A stretch of DNA of 64,000 bases, from contig OY757011.1 of assembly GCA_963580285.1 (NCBI GenBank), positions 156,973,245 through 157,037,244 on the forward strand, in the 5' to 3' direction. The stretch comes from Lucinisca nassula (taxonomy: Eukaryota > Mollusca > Bivalvia > Lucinida > Lucinidae). The notes beneath the pieces were generated by a model. That model saw only the letters and a list, made by a program, of their open reading frames with translations, was not told the DNA's origin and did no database searches. Below, piece after piece: positions 21,120 to 33,219 of this stretch. The position numbers and the translations under genes are program-made. Position 1 is the stretch's first letter; the number at the start of each line of letters is the position of its first letter.

Positions 21120-23530
21120 ATGTTGTCTGGCCACAAATTCAAATAAGTATGTCTCTTATCTTGATCAAATTTATGTGAAGCATTATAAGGTGAGGGGAAA
21201 GGCTGCTTAAGATTTTGGGGCTGATCAGATAGGAATACTGATTGCCATGGAAACATATAGCTCCCATAGACTTATAATGGAACCAACTTAAAGAATCTTC
21301 TGTGAAACAATAAGGCCCAGAGTTAAGATATTTAGTATGTAGCAATGTTAATAGGTCCCCTATATAAATGCTGTGAATCAAGCCCCTGGGGCCCAAACTG
21401 GCCACAACCTAAGGGATCATTTGTTTGTATAGAACTATATAGCTAAAGGATCTTCAAAAATCTTCTCTGAATCCATGAAGCTGAGAGCTAATGTACTTAG
21501 TGTGTAAGTTTTCAGTGTTCTCCTACATAAATCCTGCCAACAATGCCCCTCAGGGAACCAAATTGGCAAAACCTTTGGTGTCATTAGCTCCCATAGACTT
21601 ATAATGGGAAAAACTTAAAAAAAATCTTTTTCCCTGAAACCATTAAGGCCACTACTTATGTATCTGTTAACCATGCCCTGTGGGTCCAAATTGGCCACAC
21701 TCCCAGGGTCGTTAGCATCCATAGACTGATGATGGGGAAACTTAAAGAATCTTCTTCTCTGAAACTATGAATCCCACAGCTTATGTATTAAATATGTACC
21801 AATGTTATATTTAATGTGTTGCAATGTTTAGTGGTCCCCTTTTGGATCCAAATTGGCCATGCCTTATTGGGGTGGTCATTTATTGATACACATCTATGTA
21901 AAAATCTAAAAGGCCTAATATCTCAGAAACTTGGTGAGATCTTCACCTCTTAACCCGATAAATTACTGTTCTTTATGGTAATTACACCAACCTGGCTTCC
22001 ACTTGGCCCCACCCTCTCACTTCATAGAAGGCTTAATATCTTGGAAATCATTCAGATACCTTACTATAAACCTCCCATCAACTTACAATGGGAACAAATT
22101 TTTAAATCAAAGGACTGAGAGGGCTGATGGGGCGATAGCTTGTGATCAATTGATAGGGTTAGGCAATTTTAGCGCCTGGTTGGTATTTTAAATCAGACTC
22201 ATAAAGAATATATTTTTGAATAAAATCCAATGAACATAGCTGTTTGAAGCTATTCTAGGCAAGAAGTCCTGTTAACGCAACAAATTCCATGTTGAAATTC
22301 TGTTGAAACAAGCGTTTTGATCTTTGGATATAAAAAATGGACCTTGCTTTGTTTACGTTACACATTAGAGCGATGTAACGTTGTCCCAGTGAACATAGCA
22401 TTTTTAAGTGTTGCAGAACAGACGTTATCATTTTAACAACGTTTTGAACTAGCCACCATGCCCTTTTAGTTTAACGGTCATATCTGAAGAGGTGATATGG
22501 AGTTATGGGGCATTTTCGTCACAATTTGCAGTAGGAAATGCAAGAATGACAACCATATATGTTTATTTCATTGCAATAACATTTGTCTGGTCCCTCGAAG
22601 ATATTCAGACAGCTTTTTTGGAATTCTGCAAATGTTATTCATAAAAAAATTTGTACAATATATGATTGCAACCTACCAAAGCTTTCATTAGATTTTGGTG
22701 ACCTTGACCATATTTTAAAGGGCACCCTCCATCCCCCCAGCGATCCCTAAACTATCAATTTTGACTTGTCTGCACTCTATCTCGTGAGCGCTTTGATTAA
22801 GTTTGCTCAAACTTGGTATAGTACAGTGAAGCCTGAACTAAAGTTTACACCAAATGCACTTGAGACGTGCACGCAAAGTGCACTATTTGCATTAAAATGA
22901 TAGTAAATTTGTGCACCTGACATGAACACCAAGTGCACAAGGGTGTAAACTTTAGTTCTGACCCCACTGTATATAATTGCAGCCTACCGAAGTTTTGATT
23001 AGATTTTGGTTACCTTGACCATATTTTCAAGGGAGCAGGCTCCAAAAACTGCCAATTTTGGCTTGTCTGCTCCCTATCTCATGAAAGAATTGTTGAAATT
23101 TGGTCAGACTTTGTACAGTATATCATTGGAACCTACTAAAGATTTTGATTAAATTTTGGTGACATTGTCCATATTTTCAAGGGCACAGGCCCCGTAAACT
23201 GTCAACTTCGCTTGTCTGCACCCTATCTCGTAAACTGTCAACTTCGCATGTCTGCACCCTATCTCATTAACAAGTTGGTGAAATTGGGTCAAAATTGGCT
23301 TGTCTGCACCATGTCTCATGAATTATTGCAACATATTTGAATAAATTTTGGTGATCTTTACCTTTTTAAAGGTCACAGGCTCCCAAAGTCTGTCAGTTTA
23401 TGGCCAAAATTGGCTTTTATGCACCTTAGAGTTTGGTGACCTAAACCTTATTTTCGAGTTCAATGGGTGTTAAATTGGTATTTATGGTGGTGGAACATTG
23501 TTCTCCTCACACAAACATTTCCAGTTATTT
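21120..23530 (+). repeat. Degenerate tandem-repeat DNA related to Helentron-like cores
   Basis: The first part (~21120-22110) repeats ctcccatagacttataatgg and aatcttcttctctgaaact-type phrases every ~200-250 bp. The second (~22690-23460) repeats ttttggtgaccttgaccata and ttgtctgcaccctatctc. No intact ends were found. The unit vocabulary matches the elements that follow. Confidence 0.55.
22824..22969. mobile_element. TA-flanked 146-bp MITE
   Basis: The ends CAGTGAAGCCTGAACTAAAG and ctttagttctgaccccactg are inverted, sharing AACTAAAGTTTACACC, with TA on both sides. It is inserted in the tandem-repeat DNA. Confidence 0.75.
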
Positions 23531-23983
23531 CTGTTTTTAGCTCACCTGTCACGTACTGACAAAGTGAGCTTTTGTGATGACATTTTGTCCGCCGTGCGTG
23601 CATCCGTCCGTAAACAATTTCAAATAAGTATATCTCTAATACCCCACTGCCAATCTTGATCAAATTTCATGAGACGCATCATCAGGTAGGGGGAAAGGCT
23701 GCGTAAGGTTTTTGAGCTGATCAGATTGGAATTCTGGTTGCCATGGAAACAAAAAGGTTCCATTGACTTTTAGTGGGGAAAACAACGTCTCCACTTTTTC
23801 TCGGCCATTTCTGATCCACTCTTCATCAAACTTGCAGAGAACCAGGAGGGGCTTACAGTCTACGTCAAGCTCGAATTTGGGCTGCACGGGACAAACAGGT
23901 TTGGAGTTACCTGCCCTTGAGCATAAATATAAGTGAAAAAGGGTGTCTCCAGCTTTTCTCAGCTGTTTATGATCTGATTTTTT

Positions 23984-26900
23984 TAGCTCACTGTCACATA
24001 GTGACGAGGTGAACTTTTGGGATCACTTTTTGTCCGTCGTCCGTCGTCCCTCGTGCGTGCGTGCGTGCGTGCATCCATCCATGCGTGCATAAACAATTTC
24101 TTTAAACAACATCTCCTCCTAAACCACTGATCGGATTTTGACCAAACTTCACAGGAATGATCCTTAGGTGGTCCCCTTTCAAAGTTGTTCAAATGGTTCC
24201 GGTCCGTTGCACATCTAGGTCACAGGAGCCAAAAATAGATTTTTTTCACCAAAAACTTAAAAAATCTTCTTCTCTGAAACCACAAGGCCCAGGTCTTTGA
24301 TATTTGGTATGAAGCTTCATCTAGTGGACCCCTACCAAGATTGTTCAAATTATTGTGCTGGGGCCAAAAATGCCCCCGCCCCGGGGCCCTTTGGTTTTAC
24401 ATAGGCTTATATAGGGAAAATCTTTAAAAATCTTCTTCTCTGAAAGCACAAGGCCCAGGACTTTGATATTTGGTCTGAAGCTTCATCTAGTGGACCCCTA
24501 CAACGATTGTTCAAATTATAGTGCTGGGTCAAAAAATGCCCCCGCCACGGGGCCCTTTGGTTTTACACTGGCTTATATAGGGAAAATCTTTAAAAATCTT
24601 CTTCTCTGAAACCACAAGGCCCAGGTCTTTGATATTTGGTATGAAGCTTCATCTAGTGGACCCCTACCAAGATTGTTCAAATTATAGTGCTGGGGCGAAA
24701 AATGCCCCTGCCCCGGGGCCCTTTGGTTTTACATAGGCTTATATAGGGAAAATCTTTAAAAATCTTCTTCTCTGAAACCACAAGGCCCAGGACTTTGATA
24801 TTTGGTATGAAGCTTCATCTAGTGGATCCCCTACCAAGATTGTTCAAATTATAGTGCTGGGACAAAAAATGCCCCCGCCACGGGGCCCTTTGGTTTTACA
24901 TTGGCTTATATAGGGAAAATCTTTAAAAATCTTCTTCTCTGAAACCACAAGGCCCAGGTCTTTGATATTTGGTATGAAGCTTCATCTAGTGAACCCCTAC
25001 CAAGATTGTTCAAATTATAGTGCTGGGGCCAAAAATGCCCCCGCCCCGGGGCCCTTTGGTTTTACATTGGCTTATATAGGGAAAATCTTTAAAAATCTTC
25101 TTCTCTGAAACCACAAGGCCCAGGTCTTTGATATTTGGTATGAAGCTTCATCTAGTGGACCCCTACCAAGATTGTTCAAATTATAGTGCTGGGACCAAAA
25201 ATGCCCCCGCCCCTGGGCCCATGGGTTTTACATAGGCTTATATAGGGAAAATCTTTAAAAATCTTCTTCTCTGAAACCACAAGGCCCAGGTCTTTGATAT
25301 TTGGTATGAAGCTTCATCTAGTGGACCCCTACCAAGATTGTTCAAATTATAGTGCTGGGGCCAAAAATGCCCCCGCCCCTTGGCCCTTTGGTTTTACATA
25401 GGCTTATATAGGGAAAATCTTTAAAAATCTTCTTCTCTGAAACCACAAGGCCCAGGTCTTTGATATTTGTAATGAAGCTTCATCTAGTGGACCCCTACCA
25501 AGAATGTTCAAATTAAAGTGCTTGGGCAAAAAATCCCCGCGTCCCGGGGCCCTTTGGTTTTACATAGGCTTATATAGGCAAAATCTTTAAAAATCTTCTT
25601 CTCTGAAACCGCAAGGCCCAGGACTTTGATATTTAGAATGAAGCTTCATCTAATGGACTTCTACCAAGAATGTTCAAATTATAGTGCTGGGGCCAAAAAT
25701 GCCCCCGCCCCGGGGCCCTTTGGTTTTACATAGGCTTATATAGGGAAAATCTTTAAAAATCTTCTTCTCTGAAACCCAAGGCCCAGGACTTTGATATTTG
25801 GTATGAAGCATCATCTAGTGGACCCCTACCAAGATTGTTCAAATTATAGTGCTGGGACAAAAAATGCCCCCGCCACGGGGCCCTTTGGTTTAACATTGGC
25901 TTATAAACGGAAAATCTTCTTCTCTGAAACCACAAGGCCCAGGTCTTTGATATTTGGTATGAAGCTTCATCTAGTGGATCCCCTACTAAGATTGTTCAAA
26001 TTATAGTGCTGGGTCCAAAAATGCCCCCGCCCCGGGGCCCTTTGGTTTTACATTGGCTTTTATAGGGAAAATCTTTAAAAATCTTCTTCTCTGAAACCAC
26101 AAGGCCCAGGACTTTGATATTTGGTATGAGCTTCATCTAGTGGACCCCTACCAAGATTGTTCAAATTATAGTGCTGGGACAAAAAATGCCCCCGCCACGG
26201 GGCCCTTTGGTTTTACATTGGCTTTTATAGGGAAAATCTTTAAAAATCTTCTTCTCTGAAACCACAAGGTCCAGGTCTTTGATATTTGGTATGAAGCTTC
26301 ATCTAGTGGACCCCTACCAAGATTGTTCAAATTATAGTGCTGGTGCCAAAAATGCCCCTGCCCTGGGGCCCTTTGGTTTTACATAGGCTTATATAGGGAA
26401 AATCTTTAAAAATCTTCTTCTCTGAAACCGCAAGGCTCAGGACTTTGATATTTGGCATGAAGCTTCATCTAGTTAACCCCTACCAAGATTGATCAAATAA
26501 TCAAATTATAGCCCTTGGGCCAAAAATGCCGCTGCTCCGGGGCCTTTTGGTTTTACATAGACTTATATAGGGAAAATCTTTAAAAATCTTCCTCTCTGAA
26601 ACCACAAGTCCTAGGTCTTTTATATTTGGTATGAAGCTTCTCCTAAAGGACCCCTACCAAGATGATTCAAATTTCAGTGCTGGGGCCAAAAGTGGCCCTG
26701 CCCCGGGGCCCTTTGGTTTTACATAGGCTTATTTGGGGATAATTTTTAAAAAATCTTCTTCTCTGAAACCACAAGGCCCAGGACTTTGAAATTTGGTATG
26801 AAGCTTCATCTAATGGACCTCTACCAAGATTGTTCAAATTATAGCCCTTGGGCCACAAATGCCCCCAACCCAAGGCCCTTTGGTTTTTACATAGATTTAT

Positions 26901-27204
26901 ATAGCCCCGGGGCCATTTGGTTTTGCATAGGCTTATGTAGGGAATATCTTTAAAAAAAAATCTTCTTCTCTGAAACCGCAAGGCCCAGGTCTTTGATATT
27001 TGATGTGTAGCTTCATCTAGTGGACCTTTGCCAAGATTGTTCAAATTATAGCCTTTGTTGATGTTTGGTATGAAGCTTCACCTTTAAGACCTCCCTCAAC
27101 ATTATGCACATTATAGCCCTGGGATCAATAATGGCCCTCCCTGGGGCCCACTTGTTACACTATGGATCAGGTGAGCGATCCAGGGCCATCATGGCCCTCT
27201 TGTT
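23984..27204 (+). mobile_element. Helentron-like element with ~17 tandem ~168-bp units, nested
   Basis: Starts ttagctcactgtcacatagt and ends ggatcaggtgagcgatccag, hairpin agggccatcatggccct, cttgtt. Units run from ~24262 to ~27000 with marker cttcttctctgaaaccacaa. The flanks gatctgattttttt and gtaacttttcataaatgagg join to match intact copies at ~27530 and ~28620 (gatctgatctttttgtaact). So it inserted into a unit of the outer element at a T-run without duplication. Many units are nearly identical, which suggests recent amplification. Confidence 0.82.
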
Positions 27205-27867
27205 GTAACTTTTCATAAATGAGGACAAGCATAAAATCTTGGATGAGTTCGAATTTGGTTTGAATCTGACCAGCGGTTTTCCAGTTACATCCCCTTGAGC
27301 GTGAAAAATTTTCCCATAGACTTACAAAGGGGAAAACGACGTCTCCACTTTTTCTCAGCCATTTCTGATCAGATCTTCATCAAACTTGCAGATACCAGGA
27401 GGGGCTTACAGTCTACGTCGAGTTCAAATTTGGGCTGCACAGGACAAACAGGTTTAGAGTTACCTGCCCTTGAGCATAAATATAAGTGAAAAATGGTGTC
27501 TCCAGCTTTTCTCAGCCATTTATGATCTGATCTTTTTGTTACTTTTCATAAACGAGGACAAGCATAAAATCTCGGACGAGTTCGAATTTGGTTTGAATCT
27601 AACCAGCGGTTTTCCAGTTACGTCCCCTTGAGGGTGAAAAATTTTCCCATAGACTTATAAAGGGGAAAACAAAGTCTCCGCTTTTTCTCAGCCATTTCGG
27701 ACCCGATCTTCATCAAACTTACAGATAACCAGGAGGGGCTTACAGTCTACGTCGAGTTCGAATTTGGGCTGCACGGGTCAAACAGGTTTTGAGGTACCTG
27801 CCCTTGAGAATAAATATAAGTAAAAAATGATTCCTCCAGCTTTTCTCAGCCGTTTATGATCTGATCT

Positions 27868-28310
27868 TTTTAGCTCATCTGAGCTGAAGGCTCACAAGGT
27901 GTGCTTATAGTATAGGCAGGCATCTGGCATCTGTTTGTCGTCCGTCCGTCGTCCACACCTTTGAACTTGAATATCTAAGTGACTAGCTGGCCAATCCCGA
28001 TCAAATTTTATGTGCAGCATCACTGGGTTAGGGGATTGACATTAGGTTTTGGACCAGTTTTGATCTGAACTGTGGTTGCCATGGAAACAAAAAGATTCCA
28101 TAAAGGTTCCATAGACTTATAATGGGGAAAACGACGTCTCCACTTTTTCTCGTCCATTTCTAGTCCGATCTTCATCAAACTTGCAGATAACCAGGAGGAC
28201 ATACAGTCTACATAGAGTTCAAATTTTGGCTGCACGGGACAAACAGGTTTGGAGGTACCTGCCCTTGAGCATAAATGTATGAGAAAAATGGTGATCTTTT
28301 TTGTCACTTA
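27868..28310 (+). repeat. Internal Helentron-type 5' end, duplicated at 29632-29945
   Basis: ttttagctcatctgagctga with aaggtgtgctt begins a second 5'-like end inside the outer element. Its continuation from cgtccgtcgtccacaccttt recurs almost unchanged from ~29632. This is either a nested relative or an internal duplication. Confidence 0.5.
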
Positions 28311-29942
28311 TCATAAACTAGGACAAGCATAAAATCTTAGACGAGTTCAAATTTGGTTTGAATCTGACCAGCGGTTTTCCAGTTTCATCCCCTTGAGCGT
28401 TAAAAAGTTTCCCATTGACTTATAATGGGGAAAACGACGTCTCCAATTTTCTCAGCCATTTCTGATCCGATCTTCATCAAACTTGCAGATAACCAGGAGG
28501 GGCTTACAGTCTATGTCGAGTTCATATTTGGGTTGGATGGGACAAACAGGTTTGGAGTTACCTGCCTTGAGCTTAAATATAAGTGAAAAATGGTGTCTCC
28601 AGCTTTTCTCAGCTGTTTATGATCTGATCTTTTTGTAACTTTTCATAAACGAGAACAAGCATAAAATCTTGGACGAGTTTGAATTTGGCTTGAATCTGAC
28701 GAGCAGTTTTATCAGTTACATCCCCTTGAGCGTGAAAAAATTTTCCCATAGACTTATTATGTGGAAAACGACGTCTTCTCTTTTTCTCCGCCATTTCTGA
28801 CCCGATCTTCATCAAACTTGCAGATAACCAGGAGGGGCTTACAGTCTACGTTGAGTGCAAATTTGGGCTGCATGGGACAAACAGCTTCTGAGTTACCTGC
28901 CCTTGAGCATAAATTAAGTAAAAAATAGTGTCTCCAGCTTTTCTCAGCCGTTTTTGATTGGATCATTTTGTAACTTTTGGTAAAGAGAACAAGCATAAAA
29001 TCTCGAGCGAGTTCGAAGTTGACTTGAATCTGACTAGTGGTTTTCCAGTTACATCTCCTTGAGTGTGAAAGATTTTCCCATAGACTTACAATGGGAAAAC
29101 AAAGTCTCCAGCTTTTGTCAACCATTTAAAATCAGATCTTCATCAAACTTGCAGATAACCAGGAGGGGCATACAGTCTATGTTGAGTTTGAATTTGGCCA
29201 CGCAGGTCAAATAACTTCTGAGTTACCTGCCCTTGAGGATAAATATTAGCAACTGTTTTTGATCTGATCTTTTTGTTACTTTCGGTAAACAAGGATAAGC
29301 ATAAAATCTCTAATGAGTTCGATTTTGGCTTGAATCTGACCACCAGATTTCCAGTTACATCCCCTTGAGGGTGAAAAATTTTCCCATAGACTTATGTCTC
29401 CAACTTTGCTTGGCTATTTCTAACCTGACCTTCATCAAACATCCAGATAACCAGAAGGAGCTTACAGTCTATGTCTAGTTCGAATTTGGGTCGCATGAGA
29501 CAAAAGGCTTTCAAATTACCTGCCCTTGAGCATAAATACTAGTGAAAAATAGTGTCTCCACCTTTTCTCAGCCGTTTCTAATCTGATCTGTTTGAAACTA
29601 TCAGTAAATGAGAACAAGCATAAAACCTCCGTCCGTCGTCCACACCTTTGAACTTGAATATCTAAGTGACTAACAGGCCAATCCCAATCAAATTTTATGT
29701 GCAGCATCACTGGTTTGTGGGATTGACTGCATTAGGTTTTGGACCAGTTTTGATCTGAACTATGGTTGCCATGGAAATAAAAAGGTTCCATAGACTTATA
29801 ATGGGGAAAACGACGTCTCCACTTTTTCTCGTCCATTTCTAGTCCGATCTTCATCAAACTTGCAGATAACCAGGAGGGACATACAGTCTACATAGAGTTC
29901 AAATTTTGGCTGCACGGGACAAACAGGTTTGGAGGTACCTGC

Positions 29943-30232
29943 CCTTGTTTATTGATTTGAGGTTTAACATCCCTGTCAGCACAGTGTAGGTAATTTTGGA
30001 GACATCGCTTCCAGTTTTGTGGGACTTTTGCCTGACATTGAGATGAAATTATATCTTAAGCCCTTTCCACCCAATGAAACCAATAGGGTCATTATGCATG
30101 GACAGTCAAACTGGCACCACTTTTCCTGGGCAGGCTTAGAACCTGTTTACCAGTACTCACGTATGGTCGGTTCCAGCTCTGCATAGAAGCACCATGTAGC
30201 CCAATCTATTTCTTCAAGCCCCGATGGGCATT
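29943..30232 (-). mobile_element. SINE-like retroposon, GACGTTAAAC-tailed family
   Basis: A minus-strand copy (tail ttgaggtttaacatccctgt, head caagccccgatggg) inserted in the large Helentron-like element. Confidence 0.75.
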
Positions 30233-30308
30233 CATAAAACATCATTAATCATTTTCTGGTACACAGGTGAGCGATATAGGGCCATTTGGCCCTCTTGTTA
30301 TAGCTAAT

Positions 30309-30591
30309 TTTGTTTGTTTGTATTGGAGTTTTAATAGCCCAGTCAACACTATTTAGGTCATTTTTTAGCCAGTCAATTTACCATTCAACACTTTTCCTGG
30401 GCTGGCTTATACCTAAGCAGTTAACCAATACAGTGCACATTCTATCGCCAGAAACTGCCCTGCTTGAATCAGCAGAAGGGAGAGACTGGCCGTAGAAAAA
30501 ATTTTATGTTGCTGACCCCGGCAGGTATTGAACTGTGTCCTCCTGATCACCAGTAAGACGCGCATCAGACTGAGCTACAGAGGCCGCCATT
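30309..30591 (-). mobile_element. tRNA-derived SINE with 11-bp target duplication
   Basis: On the minus strand the tRNA head lies at ~30510-30590 (B box seen as gtattgaactg, A box as gactgagctac) and the tail at 30320. The direct repeat TTATAGCTAAT lies at 30298-30308 and 30592-30602. The duplication overlaps the terminal T of the Helentron-like element, so the SINE landed exactly at its 3' edge. Confidence 0.82.
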
Positions 30592-30636
30592 TTATAGCTA
30601 ATACAGAGGTAGTAAAATATTTTATTTCCACCACAG

Positions 30637-30897
30637 GTAGATGACCTAAAGTCCAAACTTGCATCTCAAGAGGTAGAGTTGGCTCAGAAGAATGAAGATG
30701 CCAATAAGCTTATCCAGGTTGTTGGCGCTGAAACAGAAAAAGTCTCCAAAGAGAAAGCTTTTGCCGATGGAGAAGAGAAAAAAGTGACTGCAATTAATGA
30801 TGAAGTATCAAGGAAAGCCAAGGATTGTGCTGATGACTTGGCTAAAGCTGAACCTGCCTTAGAGGCAGCCAAAGAGGCCCTGAATACTTTGAACAAG
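30637..30897 (+). CDS. DNAH9-like: Dynein heavy chain exon 2 (stalk coiled coil CC1)
   Basis: The exon has 87 codons in phase 0, from [18 protein letters not shown] to [14 protein letters not shown]. The acceptor is ttccaccacag and the donor gtatca. It is almost wholly heptad-patterned and charged, and forms the main length of CC1, the ascending helix of the stalk that relays the nucleotide state of the motor ring to the microtubule-binding tip. The motif [17 protein letters not shown] is characteristic of axonemal beta-class chains. The exon follows a 9.8-kb intron, the longest complete one in the window, which is filled by two nested Helentron-like elements. A minus-strand SINE with its target duplication ends 34 bp upstream of the exon. 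Confidence 0.97.
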
Positions 30898-31330
30898 GTA
30901 TCATAATCTCTCGAAAGTGGAAAAAAGACTGCTTTCTTCAGATTTCTTTTTCTTAGAGAGTACAATTACATTGATTTTCAGTGTAGAATGATGCATTAGG
31001 TCTAAGAATATATATAGCATGATCAAAGTTTTAATGTTAAATACACATGTGGACACAAAACTGTTCAAACTTCTATGAAATACCTGAAGGATGGTGCTGT
31101 GAAGATGGGTGAATCACTTTGTATTAATCTAATTTGACAAGCAAAATGTCATTCATCAGAGTATCCTAAGACTCGATCAGGCAATGTAAATTGATTGGTC
31201 TAATATTGTGGCAAGCATTTTTTCCCCAGTTTTAGGTCTGACAGACAGTTTAGATGTATTGTGAATGTACTGAACTGTACACCACTTTGTTGTTTGACTT
31301 TATACTTGACTGGCATTTGACTGACATATA

Positions 31331-31676
31331 CAGTAGAACTTCGATGGCTCGAACACCGATGGCTCCTTTACCATGGATGTGTCGAACCCATTCTTGAGCC
31401 CCTAGCGAAATCCTCTACATAAGAAATAGTGGGGGATAATTAAGGAGATTTTAGTCTTTGATCTTGCAAATGTATGCTGTGTGTACTCATTAGAATCGCC
31501 TCGATGAGGCGATTCTAATGAGTACACACAGCATACATTTTCATTATAGAACACCGGAAAGATGTCTAAAAGTATCTCATTATGCCTCCTGACAGTCACC
31601 TCAGTGGCTCGAACTACCCCTGTCTCGAACAGATTTTCGAGGTCCCAAAGGTGTTTGAGCCATTGATGTTCGACTG
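31331..31676 (-). mobile_element. Pogo-like MITE with core-2 palindrome
   Basis: The termini CAGTAGAACTTCGATGGC and ccattgatgttcgactg are flanked by TA at 31329-31330 and 31677-31678. In the centre is the core-2 hairpin (tgtgtactcattagaatcg / cgattctaatgagtacaca). It is the inverse of the copy at 38798-39141. Confidence 0.82.
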
Positions 31677-31717
31677 TATATGGGTATAAAAAATGATGTT
31701 TCAAATCAAAAAAAGTT

Positions 31718-31998
31718 TGCCCCTGCCCATCGGGACTTGAAGAAATAGATGGGCTGCATGATGCTTCCACGCAGAGGTGAAACCGACCGCACATGAGTAC
31801 TGGTAAACTGCTTAGAGGATCTAAGCCTGCCCAGGCAAAGCGGTGCAAGTTGGCCCATCCATGCTTATAAACCCTATTGGTTTCATTGGGTGGCAGGGCT
31901 TGGGGTGTCATTTCATCTCAATGTAGGGTTGACAGCAACATCCCAAAATGACTTTTACAGTGGAGACGGGGATGTTAAACTTCAAAGCAAACAAACAA
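31718..31998 (+). mobile_element. SINE-like retroposon, GACGTTAAAC-tailed family
   Basis: A plus-strand copy from cccctgcccatcgggacttg to tail gggatgttaaacttcaaagc plus aaacaaac. Confidence 0.75.
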
Positions 31999-32405
31999 AT
32001 CAAAATGAAATGAGACCCATTGAAGTTTGAACAGTTTTGTGTCAGTTTTAGCATCAGAAAATGCTAGATGGGCAAGTGTAGATAAACCTGCCATTTTGTA
32101 CAAGAGGAAAAGCCATTTATAAAAGCATAAAAGCCATTCTGATAAAAGCCAGTCGTAAAACCAAAGAAGGGATTTCCTTGTTAAAGAGGTGAAAAGTTTA
32201 GGCCATTTCACTGGAAACTTCTTTTTGTCATTTGCAAACAAAAATATTTCTATCTGCCTGCACATCAATCTGCACAGTCTGATCAGCATTTTGGGGGATG
32301 GTTGTTTTCATAGCACAATAGAATAGAATAGAATACTGTTTATTTTCCAATCCCAATCAAAGACCCTTGCGGGCATAAAACAAATACATGCAATATTATT
32401 TGTCT

Positions 32406-32625
32406 ATTGACCCATTTAGTACCGGAAACCCCAAAACGGGTACCCTGGCAAACAGTGCAGGCCCAGATCAGACGCCGCAGAACGCGGCGTCTGATCAGGG
32501 CCTACACTGTTTGCAAAAATTTCAGTAATTTTCTAAGTGAATTTTGAAGAAAACACCCCTAAATTTTTAAATGGACTCCTGCTATATATAAGGAGGAAGA
32601 TTCCATTTGGTACAAAAAGGGTTAA
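32406..32625 (-). mobile_element. TTAA MITE family 2
   Basis: Left TTGACCCATTTAGTACCGG (target mutated), right ttccatttggtacaaaaagg-gTTAA. The core inner stem gacgccgcag/gcggcgtc is perfectly paired. Confidence 0.8.
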
Positions 32626-32939
32626 AACATATATGAACACTATCACAAGAGCAGACAAACTACTGGACAACAAATAACTGGACATGACAGACATGTATAA
32701 TACATACATATGAACAAGTGAGTGAGTGAGAACAATGTTGCTATGAAAAACAATGTTTACTGAGACTGAGAGATGATGACTGAATGATTGGAGGTCAGCA
32801 AGCGGCTGTTAAATAACTAATCCCAGCTTAAGTTCACATTTTTATTTCTTTTCTGAAAACAATGATGTATGAATGAACCTTACGTAGATAAAATGTTTTT
32901 ATCTTCTTGTAAAAGTAGCCTGCTGGCTTTGTCACTATC

Positions 32940-33219
32940 CATTACGCTAACATGACCGTGCGGCATAGTGCATTTTTTCACATCTCCAAAATGGCTACTT
33001 TTCTGATGAAAAAATACGATAATTTTGTTATTTTTACTTCAAACATAGGTTGTGGGTGCTCGTTAGAACCGCCTCATTGAGGCGGTTCTAACGAGTACCC
33101 ACAACGTATGTCTTGGATTAGAAATAAGAAAAATAATATATACCCCTGTAAACCCCAGTTTTCCCTTTATAAACTGGGGTTTAGGGGGGTGTTCGTTTCA
33201 CGGACATGTTCACGTGATG
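32940..33219 (+). mobile_element. CATTACG-terminus MITE with core-2 palindrome
   Basis: Termini cattacgctaacatgaccgt and acggacatgttcacgtgatg. Core-2 gggtgctcgttagaaccgcc / ggcggttctaacgagtaccc at ~33053-33105. Confidence 0.75.

Larger units (their letters stand above)
23536..30299 (+). mobile_element. Large Helentron-like element containing another and a SINE
   Basis: Starts ttttagctcacctgtcacgt with complement acaaagtgagct, and ends acaggtgagcgat, hairpin agggccatttggccct, cttgtt. Its own core is built of ~330-bp units (marker ccaggaggggcttacagtct) at 23600-23980 and 27205-29940. The foreign pieces are the nested element 23984-27204 and a SINE at 29943-30232. No protein-coding capacity was recognised. 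It fills most of the 9.8-kb intron before exon 2. Confidence 0.7.
31044..32044. mobile_element. CACCTGTGG-terminus MITE interrupted twice
   Basis: Starts cacatgtggacacaaaact after TA and ends gtttgaacagttttgtgtc with the last ~10 bp lost. It is related to 13948-14308. The insertions 31331-31676 (pogo-like) and 31718-31998 (SINE) account for the extra length. Confidence 0.6.

Noticed and set aside
22361..22700. Possible small gene (MELWGIFVTICSRKCKND frame)
   Set aside because: Short frame inside degenerate repeat DNA, with no homology or splice evidence.
24262..27000. CRISPR-like array (regular ~168-bp period)
   Set aside because: Units are contiguous tandem repeats without spacers in a eukaryotic intron, with no cas genes; they form the core of a Helentron-like element.
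26667..27044. 125-codon open frame on the minus strand
   Set aside because: It is produced by the tandem units; similar peptides (NNLGRGPLDEASYQISK) recur in every array and reflect the repeat, not a protein.
31402..31911. 169-codon open frame on the minus strand
   Set aside because: It runs across a pogo-like MITE and a SINE, with no family resemblance and no splice or start context.
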